Source: CAYFPO01 sp964345035
Lineage (GTDB): Bacteria; Fidelibacterota; Marinisomatia; SCGC-AAA003-L08; GCA-002704045
Direction of reading: 5' to 3'
Length of the DNA stretch: 59,243 nucleotides
Assembly: GCA_964345035.1 (NCBI GenBank)
Contig: CAYFPO010000010.1
Coordinates: 1-59,243 of the forward strand
A model generated the notes under the pieces. It had not been told where the DNA came from, ran no database searches, and was given only the letters and a program-made list of their open reading frames with translations. Position 1 is the first letter of the stretch, and each line of letters begins with the position of its first letter. A program made the position numbers and the translations under genes. Below are positions 53,402 through 59,243 of the stretch, piece after piece.

Positions 53402-55150
53402 TCAAGGTGACACAATAGTCTCGATAATTTTCAATCCATTAATACCCTTTGTTTTATCAAGGTATTCTATCAATTCACTTTTGTTGGATGCTTTACAATA
53501 TTTTCCTTCATACAGTTTTGAAATTTTTTCTATTGAAAGATTTGTAGGTGTTTCCCAGAATTCAATGAATTTGGGATTATTTTCATTCAATGACAATTTT
53601 CTGAAAATTCCACCTCCATGATTATTTTCCACCACGATAGTGAGATTTATATCATATCGTTTTGCAGCCAATAGTCCATTCATATCATGGTAAAAACTCA
53701 GATCACCGATGAGTAGGAGATGATTGGCTGTTGGTGATGAGTGATGAAAACTGTAGGATAGCCCCAACGCTGTGGAGACTACTCCGTCAATGCCACTAGC
53801 GCCCCTGTTTGCAAACACCTTGATTTTTTGATCTGAATTTGAAGTGTAACCATCCAAATTACGTATCGGCAATGAATTCCCAATAAATAACACATCCTCA
53901 TTTGAAAGTGAATCCATACAACATTTAGCAACAATCCCTCCGGTAAAAGAGGTGGTATTCAGTTCATCATTATTTTTTTTCCCCGATTGATCTTCCAACT
54001 TTTTGATCTGATTAAACCAACTTTTTTCGTTTTTATTTTCAGTGGACCAGGCAATTAGTTCATTAATCACAGATTCAGGGTCACCACTTATTAGGTTAGG
54101 ACAATCATCATTAAATCTTCCCACAGGTGAAATGAGTACCGTGTACTCTCTCCATTCGTCCAATAATGCAGTAAGTTTTTTGGATGTTGGTTTGGAACCA
54201 AATCGTATTACTATATCAGGATGTAAGGTATTATTTTGGAGAAATTTATCATAAGTGGTAAAAATATGCGGATGTACATACCCGTATCGTAATTGGGACA
54301 CCGGATCTGCAAAAACTGGTGCACCTAAATTTTCTGCAAGTTCTAATATTTTGTATTTCCACTGATTTAATTCCATCCTGCCACATACAATCAATGGACT
54401 GGAATAATTTTTCATAATAGAAAATTTACCTGTCATTTCATCCAAAGGATTGTGGGAATGTTGGAAATTAATTACAACTTTTTTTTCATCTGTTTCCTTT
54501 TCCACTACAATAATGAGATCCTCATTTAAATAGAGCGGTTCATCAAAAGGAATATTCAGATGTACCGGTCCGGGCGGACTTACTCTCAATCCAAAATGAT
54601 CAAATCCCATAGAAATGCGGTATGCCTGTATTAAATATGAGGTAAGAGAATTAGTATTTTCAGTTGGAAGTCCTATATCATGAAAATGCCTTACCTGATA
54701 ACCAAACATCTCCTGTTGTCGAATGGTTTGATTTGAGCCTGTTCCCACTATGTCAGGAGGTCTATCAGCTGTAAATACCAATAGAGGAATCTGACTTAAA
54801 TTAGCTTCAATTATAGCGGGATACAAATTTGCGGCAGCAGTTCCGGATGTTGTAATGATAATTGTAGGTTTACAGGAAGCTTTTGACTGACCCAATGCGA
54901 AAAAGGCACTTGACCGTTCATCTACATGACTGGTACATGAAAATCCAGTATGGTTTGTAAATGCAATTGTGAGTGGTGTATTTCGATTCCCCGGTGAAAT
55001 ACACACATCGGTTATTCCAAGTGTATGTATGGTTGATGCAATCTGCCGGGACCAGACACCGTTTAATCCCTTAGAGGAATCTTGAATCAGATTTGTCCTC
55101 CAGTCAATGCTGAAAGAATGGGTAACAATTTCAATTCTGTTTCTTCCCAC
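53402..55150 (-). CDS. menD: SEPHCHC synthase MenD (menaquinone synthesis)
   Basis: 582 residues in the longest frame (GTG at 55150). A ThDP-dependent enzyme that adds succinic semialdehyde from 2-oxoglutarate to isochorismate. Signatures: CISPGNRNTPLTIAF, SHVDERSSAFFALG, TTSGTAAANLYPAI, FTADRPPDIVGTGSNQTI, ANRGASGIDGVVSTALG and the ThDP/Mg block LLIGDLSFYHDMNGL...VVENNHGGGIF. The 55150 start overlaps menF by 64 bp. A CTG at 55090, overlapping the menF TGA and preceded by GGAGG, would give an N-terminus nearer the family norm; see findings. It is placed directly after menF, as expected for the pathway. Confidence 0.93.
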   Translation of the reverse strand: MGRNRIEIVTHSFSIDWRTNLIQDSSKGLNGVWSRQIASTIHTLGITDVCISPGNRNTPLTIAFTNHTGFSCTSHVDERSSAFFALGQSKASCKPTIIITTSGTAAANLYPAIIEANLSQIPLLVFTADRPPDIVGTGSNQTIRQQEMFGYQVRHFHDIGLPTENTNSLTSYLIQAYRISMGFDHFGLRVSPPGPVHLNIPFDEPLYLNEDLIIVVEKETDEKKVVINFQHSHNPLDEMTGKFSIMKNYSSPLIVCGRMELNQWKYKILELAENLGAPVFADPVSQLRYGYVHPHIFTTYDKFLQNNTLHPDIVIRFGSKPTSKKLTALLDEWREYTVLISPVGRFNDDCPNLISGDPESVINELIAWSTENKNEKSWFNQIKKLEDQSGKKNNDELNTTSFTGGIVAKCCMDSLSNEDVLFIGNSLPIRNLDGYTSNSDQKIKVFANRGASGIDGVVSTALGLSYSFHHSSPTANHLLLIGDLSFYHDMNGLLAAKRYDINLTIVVENNHGGGIFRKLSLNENNPKFIEFWETPTNLSIEKISKLYEGKYCKASNKSELIEYLDKTKGINGLKIIETIVSP

Positions 55151-56580
55151 TCTTTTTCTGGTATGGATTCAGATACAATTCCACCGCCAACAAAAATATG
55201 GGCTTCTTCATCTTTCACCAATGCTGAACGTAATGCTACATAAAACTCACCATTTCCATTGGGATCAAACCAACCAATAGGTCCGGAATACCAACCACGA
55301 TCATTTTTTTCCAAATTCTGGATGATATTCATAGCACGGTCAGTGGGAGTTCCTGCAACAGCAGGTGTAGGATGAAGAATATTTACCAATTCCAAAATAT
55401 GCTCACCATTTTTCAAGTATCCGGAAATTGGAGTTTTGAGATGTTGGACATTAGTCAATTTCATGATTTCAGGTGCAGAACTTATTTCAATTTCATTCAA
55501 AAGAGGCAGCAGTTTTCGTTTGATCTGATCTACTACCAGTCTATGCTCCTCATTTTCTTTATGACTATTGATGAGGGTTTCAGAATATAATCTGTCCTCC
55601 TCCATATTTTTTCCTCTTGCCTGAGTTCCGGCAAGCGCTTCAGTCTCAATGTAATTTTTATTCAGGCGGATCAATTGTTCGGGAGTAGATCCGAAAAAAA
55701 TACCTTCACCTGGAAATCCATACATAAATGTGGTACAGTTTGGATACATATTCCGTAATACCTGCAATGCAGATGAAACACTGAATTCATTACTGATCTT
55801 TATATGATGGGATCGGGATATCACCACTTTTTCTACTTCTCCCGGTTGGATTTCTTCCAGCACAGCATTGATAGTCTGTTTCCATTGACTCTCATTTGGA
55901 ATATCCCTGAATTTATCTACCTCTACACGAGTTACTGATGGCAATGTAACCGGCATTCGATTTTGATAATGGGTGCATAATTGTAGTAATTCTCTGTGAA
56001 ATTTTTCAGCAGACATCCCTTTTTTTACAAATCTGGAAATTGTAAGCCAGGCACCATCAGCGGTCATTGTTGCCAGACATTCCGGAAGAAAAAACCTACT
56101 CCGGGGAAACCCATCCCAGGTGGAATCGGTTTTAGCAGCAATATTGAATGCATGACCCCCGATCAATTTCGGACCTATAGACGGAAAATCTGACATAGAA
56201 ACTGAATTTTTAAAAAGTAACTCCATCTCAGATATTACATCCTCACTATAATCAGCTTCATTTCCATTACATGTCCATATTGTATTCAATCCTGCAATGC
56301 TAACACCTTTAGATGGCTGCTCCCAGTAAAAACGAAAATGTTTTCTGTCAGACGGATGCGTAATTATCGGCAGGATATCATGCGAATCAAATCGGAAAGT
56401 ATAGCTGAATAAAATATTATTACTTGAGGTACGTGCAGATTCGACAGCTTCATCAATTTTTGCTGTTAATTCTACATTTAATACATCATTGGTTTCATCT
56501 AAAAACTGATTTACGGTTTTAATCCCCACGATAAAAGTTACTATTTTTTGTAAATACTCCTCAATGAAATCAATTACCAC
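55087..56580 (-). CDS. menF: Isochorismate synthase MenF
   Basis: 497 residues. Chorismate-binding enzyme that converts chorismate to isochorismate, the entry to menaquinone. The C-terminal catalytic half shows EVEKVVISRSH, FFGSTPEQLIR, EALAGTQARGKN, HKENEEHRLVVDQI, HPTPAVAGTPTD, GWYSGPIGW and FVGGGIVSES, the usual order. The N-terminal half is divergent, as is normal. Isochorismate and salicylate synthases look alike; the neighbouring menD and menG decide for MenF. It is divergent from menG, with 52 bp between the starts. Confidence 0.93.
   Translation of the reverse strand: MVIDFIEEYLQKIVTFIVGIKTVNQFLDETNDVLNVELTAKIDEAVESARTSSNNILFSYTFRFDSHDILPIITHPSDRKHFRFYWEQPSKGVSIAGLNTIWTCNGNEADYSEDVISEMELLFKNSVSMSDFPSIGPKLIGGHAFNIAAKTDSTWDGFPRSRFFLPECLATMTADGAWLTISRFVKKGMSAEKFHRELLQLCTHYQNRMPVTLPSVTRVEVDKFRDIPNESQWKQTINAVLEEIQPGEVEKVVISRSHHIKISNEFSVSSALQVLRNMYPNCTTFMYGFPGEGIFFGSTPEQLIRLNKNYIETEALAGTQARGKNMEEDRLYSETLINSHKENEEHRLVVDQIKRKLLPLLNEIEISSAPEIMKLTNVQHLKTPISGYLKNGEHILELVNILHPTPAVAGTPTDRAMNIIQNLEKNDRGWYSGPIGWFDPNGNGEFYVALRSALVKDEEAHIFVGGGIVSESIPEKEWEETELKLLPILSALTGGQI
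55097..55101 (-). promoter_or_regulatory. Strong ribosome binding site inside the menF end, pointing to a CTG start of menD
   Basis: GGAGG ends 6 nt before a CTG at 55088-55090 that overlaps the menF stop codon as CTGA. It is the best ribosome binding site near the menD start, and no ATG, GTG or TTG in the menD frame uses it. Confidence 0.45.
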
Positions 56581-56632
56581 AACTTTATATCATTGTAAAT
56601 TTTCTACAAATTATTATTCAATTTTAAAATAA

Positions 56633-57352
56633 ATGGCGGAATTTTTACACAGAGGGAAAGAAAAAAAAGAAATTGTCCGTGATATGTTTGATGACATTTC
56701 GGGAAAATATGACTTTCTAAATCATTTTTTAAGTCTGGGGATTGATACCTACTGGAGGAAAAAATTCATTGGCATGTTACCCATCCGGGATAATTCTATT
56801 ATTCTGGATATTGCAACAGGAACCGGAGATATTGGTTTTGAGATCCGGAAAAAATGGAATGCTCAGATCATTGGATTGGATTATTCATTTAAAATGCTTG
56901 AATGTGGAGTTCGAAAATCTGAACAATCAAATACAACGGGAATTACATTTATCCGCGGGGATGGTGAGATGCTGCCAATAAAAAATAATTCCATAGATAT
57001 AATCACTATTGCCTATGGTTTTAGAAATCTCAGTAATTTCTCGACAGCTCTGGATGAATTCTTCCGTGTATTAAAACCCAATGGAGTGTTGGGAATCCTT
57101 GAATTTTCACAGCCAAAATCAAAACTGTTTTCTACAATTTTCAATATCTATTTTCACAGAATATTACCATTTCTCGGAAAATTAATATCCGGTTCAAATG
57201 CATACAGATACCTGCCGGAATCAGTTACGGAATTTGCCACTCGAGATGAACTCCTCCATTTGATGGACTCAACCGGGTTTACACATTGTAAAATGAAGGA
57301 TCTTACATTTGGAACTACAAGCATTTTCATTGGAACAAAAGAACATGTTTAA
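56633..57352 (+). CDS. menG: Demethylmenaquinone methyltransferase (UbiE/MenG)
   Basis: 239 residues. UbiE/COQ5 family: N-terminal VRDMFDDISGKYDFLNHFLSLG, SAM-binding ILDIATGTGDIGFEI, then AYGFRNLSNFSTAL and the C-terminal RYLPESVTEFATRDELL and LTFGTTSIFIG. It methylates demethylmenaquinone in the last step to menaquinone. The organism's menD and menF argue for the menaquinone substrate. The 3' end overlaps the transporter gene by 8 bp. Confidence 0.95.
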   Translation: MAEFLHRGKEKKEIVRDMFDDISGKYDFLNHFLSLGIDTYWRKKFIGMLPIRDNSIILDIATGTGDIGFEIRKKWNAQIIGLDYSFKMLECGVRKSEQSNTTGITFIRGDGEMLPIKNNSIDIITIAYGFRNLSNFSTALDEFFRVLKPNGVLGILEFSQPKSKLFSTIFNIYFHRILPFLGKLISGSNAYRYLPESVTEFATRDELLHLMDSTGFTHCKMKDLTFGTTSIFIGTKEHV

Positions 57353-58202
57353 AAATAAAGAGCTGATAGCACAGATCTCCCTGGTATTTGCTACTTTTGT
57401 GTGGGGTTGTACTTTTACAATTGTCAAAGAAGCATTACAGGATTGCCCGCCGTTCGCTTTTGCTGCTTGGAGGTTCAGCATCGCATCAATTGGCTGCCTT
57501 TTCTTTTTGGATTGGAAAAAACTGCTTTTCACTAATCCAGAACTTATAGGAGGTATTCTATGCGGTATTATTTTATTTTTCGGATATTCATTCCAGAATT
57601 TCGGGCTGTTGTACACATCACCTACAAAATCAGCATTCATCACTGGAACCTGTGTACTGATGGTCCCACTGTTGTTGATAATTCTCAGACTACAGGTAAT
57701 ACAATTGAAAATCTGGATTGCCAGTATTCTGGCATTAATCGGATTGTATTTTTTATTAAATCCTGAAGGGAAGGGATTAAATAGAGGTGATATACTCACA
57801 TTTGGCTGTGCGCTGAGTTTTGCCATTCACCTGATCGTGCAGAATCATTACACAAGAAAATCCCGAACCATGCATCTCTTTTTTCCTCAGTTGGTAATGG
57901 TAAGTCTGCTATCGTTTATTCTTCATCCCATTACAGAAACACAACCAACAATTTGGTCAACTAAACTAATTTCTACATTATTTATTACAGGAATTATAGC
58001 TACACTATTTGGGGTAGGGATTATGGTATGGGCACAGAAAATACTTTCTCCTTCTCGAACCGCAATCATTTTCAGTATGGAGCCCGTGTTTGCTGCATTG
58101 TTTGCGATGGTCGTCATTAGTGAATTTTTATCACCTCTGGAATGGATTGGTGGAGGATTGATCGTTGCAGGTGTGATTTATGGAGAATCTGAAAAGGAGT
58201 AA
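57345..58202 (+). CDS. EamA/DMT-family transporter
   Basis: 285 residues from the ATG at 57345 (FKNKELIAQ); a longer start at 57309 would overlap menG by 44 bp and add hydrophilic residues. Ten membrane helices in two EamA repeats are visible (LVFATFVWGCTF in the first; later FAIHLIVQNHY and the second-repeat VGIMVWAQKILSPSRTAIIFSMEPVFAALFA). The motif SPTRTA/SMEPVFAALF is typical of the family. Such transporters export metabolites such as amino acids; the substrate cannot be inferred. It overlaps menG by 8 bp and is probably co-transcribed. Confidence 0.88.
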   Translation: MFKNKELIAQISLVFATFVWGCTFTIVKEALQDCPPFAFAAWRFSIASIGCLFFLDWKKLLFTNPELIGGILCGIILFFGYSFQNFGLLYTSPTKSAFITGTCVLMVPLLLIILRLQVIQLKIWIASILALIGLYFLLNPEGKGLNRGDILTFGCALSFAIHLIVQNHYTRKSRTMHLFFPQLVMVSLLSFILHPITETQPTIWSTKLISTLFITGIIATLFGVGIMVWAQKILSPSRTAIIFSMEPVFAALFAMVVISEFLSPLEWIGGGLIVAGVIYGESEKE

Positions 58203-58405
58203 AAATTCTATATTAAGGTTAAATGAAATTAACTTCTTGCAAATGCTTCTTTTGTAATAAAAAGGGGTATGACTAGTTAAGAGGTTTATTATTTAACAAA
58301 GTTTTATAGATATTTTCTTTCCTCAAATTAAATCTAAATTCACAAACTTTCAAATGCAAATTAAAGCTGTTCTTTTTTAGACCTCTAAATTTAGATAATC
58401 TCGTC

Positions 58406-58597
58406 TTAACCAAAATATCTTTCATCCACTTCTATATCTCTACTTAGTGGAGATTGTTTCTTACAATATTCTGCTATCGCCAAGCGAATTATCTGTAAAT
58501 ATCTATTTACCGTATTTCGATTTAAACGAGTTAATTCTCTGATCTGAACTGCCGGGAAATCAAGTGAAGCATCTTTAATAATTCCCGAAAATTCTTC
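58406..58597 (-). pseudogene. IS1595-type transposase remnant
   Basis: An open stretch of 63 codons without start reads EEFSGIIKDASLDF, then PAVQIRELTRLNRNTVNRYL (helix-turn-helix) and ends SRDIEVDERYFG before a TAA. The NRNTVNRYL helix and the EVDE-x-YFG block, whose Asp begins the DDE site in ISXO2/IS1595 transposases, identify it. Everything after the first catalytic motif is missing. No terminal inverted repeats were found. The sequence between it and the EamA gene (58203-58405) shows nothing recognisable. Confidence 0.7.
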
Positions 58598-58678
58598 TCA
58601 AAAATTCAGAAACAATTTGAATACTAATTTCTTATTGTCATTACTACAATCTAAAACGTTTCTCATAAGCTTAACTAA

Positions 58679-58961
58679 TCATGAACCGTCAACAATAACA
58701 TTATGACCTTTATTCACAAGAAATCGTGCAGCGACTATACCTCCTGCACCATTATTCCCGGTTCCGCTGGCAACCACTATTTTGAATTGTGTTTTATCTT
58801 TATTTATTTTTCAGGTGCTCAAACCCAAGGGAAAATACAGCTCAAAATATTCCTGCATGTTCCATCATTTGCGCAAGTGTTATTTGATATTCTTCGACCA
58901 TAAGCCGATCCACTTCCCGCATCTGTTCAACAGTGACTGTTTGTAAAAATGGATCATCCAT
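58679..58961 (-). pseudogene. Decayed YjeF_N (NAD(P)H-hydrate epimerase) gene
   Basis: The first part, from the ATG at 58961 (overlapping the upstream stop), reads TVTVEQMREVDRLMVEEYQ and LAQMMEHAGIF, then TGA at 58842-58844. After stops and a frame change, a second part reads KIVVASGTGNNGAGGIVAA and RFLVNKGHNVIV, then TGA at 58679-58681. Both blocks are YjeF_N hallmarks (the second is the GNNGGDG nucleotide loop), in the right order. Only the N-terminal half survives; the IS1595-type remnant lies just beyond its truncated end. Confidence 0.75.
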
Positions 58962-59243
58962 CCCATTCATTCAATACGTTTTTAAGTTGTTCAGCTGAAT
59001 GATAACCGGTTTGATGATATACTTTTTCCCCATTCTTATCAAATATGACTATAGTGGGTAAAGCAGTGACTCCGAATTGACGAGCATAAACCAAACCTTC
59101 CTTTGACTCCACATCTACTTTTACAGTAATAAAATCGTTTAGAACATTTATTACGTTTGAATCCGTAAATGTTTCATGGTCCATTTTCCTGCAAAAATGA
59201 CACCAGTCTGCATGGAATTTAATCAGAATGGGCTTTACTTCCA
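58954..59243 (-). CDS. Thioredoxin-like protein, 5' end outside window
   Basis: The frame is open to the right edge, so at least 95 C-terminal residues are visible and the start lies outside. It reads EVKPILIKFHADW, active site WCHFC (C-x-x-C near 59190), RKMDHETF, VDVESKEGLVYARQFGV and the cis-Pro loop TALPTIVIF, then the terminal helix. This is the thioredoxin fold of DsbD-C or thiol-disulfide interchange type rather than classical TrxA (WCGPC). Whether it carries a signal peptide or membrane domain cannot be seen. Its stop overlaps the start of the YjeF_N remnant. Confidence 0.8.
   Translation of the reverse strand, partial: EVKPILIKFHADWCHFCRKMDHETFTDSNVINVLNDFITVKVDVESKEGLVYARQFGVTALPTIVIFDKNGEKVYHQTGYHSAEQLKNVLNEWDG

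Noticed and set aside
58203..58405. Terminal inverted repeat or second IS end downstream of the EamA gene
   Set aside because: No convincing inverted repeat pair or target duplication was found around the transposase fragment.

Overview
The window looks like chromosomal DNA of an AT-rich marine bacterium, most likely Candidatus Marinimicrobia (SAR406) or a close relative in the Fibrobacterota-Chlorobiota-Bacteroidota (FCB) group. This rests on recurring features and was not tested by phylogeny. Exported proteins end in type IX secretion (T9SS) sorting domains with a YPNPFN signature or in dockerin-like GDVNxDGxxNVLDIV repeats. A 2349-residue SprA/Sov-like translocon with PorV-like partners is present. 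Quinone synthesis is of the menaquinone type, TTG starts are frequent, and one lipoprotein carries the CTNPDACNY...DDGSC module common in this group.

Layout: (1) 0-2.45 kb, an exported protein cut by the window edge, a PQQ-like propeller lipoprotein and a decayed T9SS cargo gene; then tldD. (2) 4.1-7.8 kb (+), five exported c-type cytochrome genes in tandem: a two-haem (CX4CH) dockerin protein, a T9SS-sorted monohaem cytochrome, a monohaem lipoprotein, a monohaem porin-cytochrome fusion resembling Cyc2, and a dihaem periplasmic cytochrome. Together they could form an outer-membrane electron conduit. (3) 7.8-16 kb (-), a phosphoesterase, a DUF5117-type metalloprotease, ogt, purA and secDF. (4) 16.2-26.9 kb (+), parAB, an M23 peptidase-bactofilin pair, a complete F1Fo ATP synthase operon (atpZ, atpI-like, BEFHAGDC) and a LysM lipoprotein.

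(5) 26.94-35.10 kb is an accessory segment: a DUF2130 coiled-coil nuclease-like gene overlapping a DUF2779 gene (PD-(D/E)XK site, four-Cys cluster, DEDD exonuclease), small unknown genes, a 5'-nucleotidase, decayed genes, and an AAA+ ATPase with a WYL regulator. It is bounded by an exact 18-bp direct repeat. One copy is the 3' end, including the stop codon, of the resident yibQ-like gene; the other lies just beyond the LysM gene. That is the structure left by integration into a gene end. I consider this island the best candidate for an undescribed (possibly defence) system.

(6) 35-49.7 kb (-), a long probable operon rdgB-sprA-M28 peptidase-prmA-lipoprotein-T9SS cargo-two PorV-like barrels-yibQ-like deacetylase, i.e. 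a T9SS locus. (7) 49.8-58.2 kb, tRNA-Phe only 3 nt before panD, then ggt, a dockerin protein, menD and menF (-), divergent menG and an EamA transporter (+). (8) 58.2-59.2 kb, remnants of an IS1595-type transposase and of a YjeF_N (NAD(P)H-hydrate epimerase) gene, then a thioredoxin-like gene cut by the right edge.
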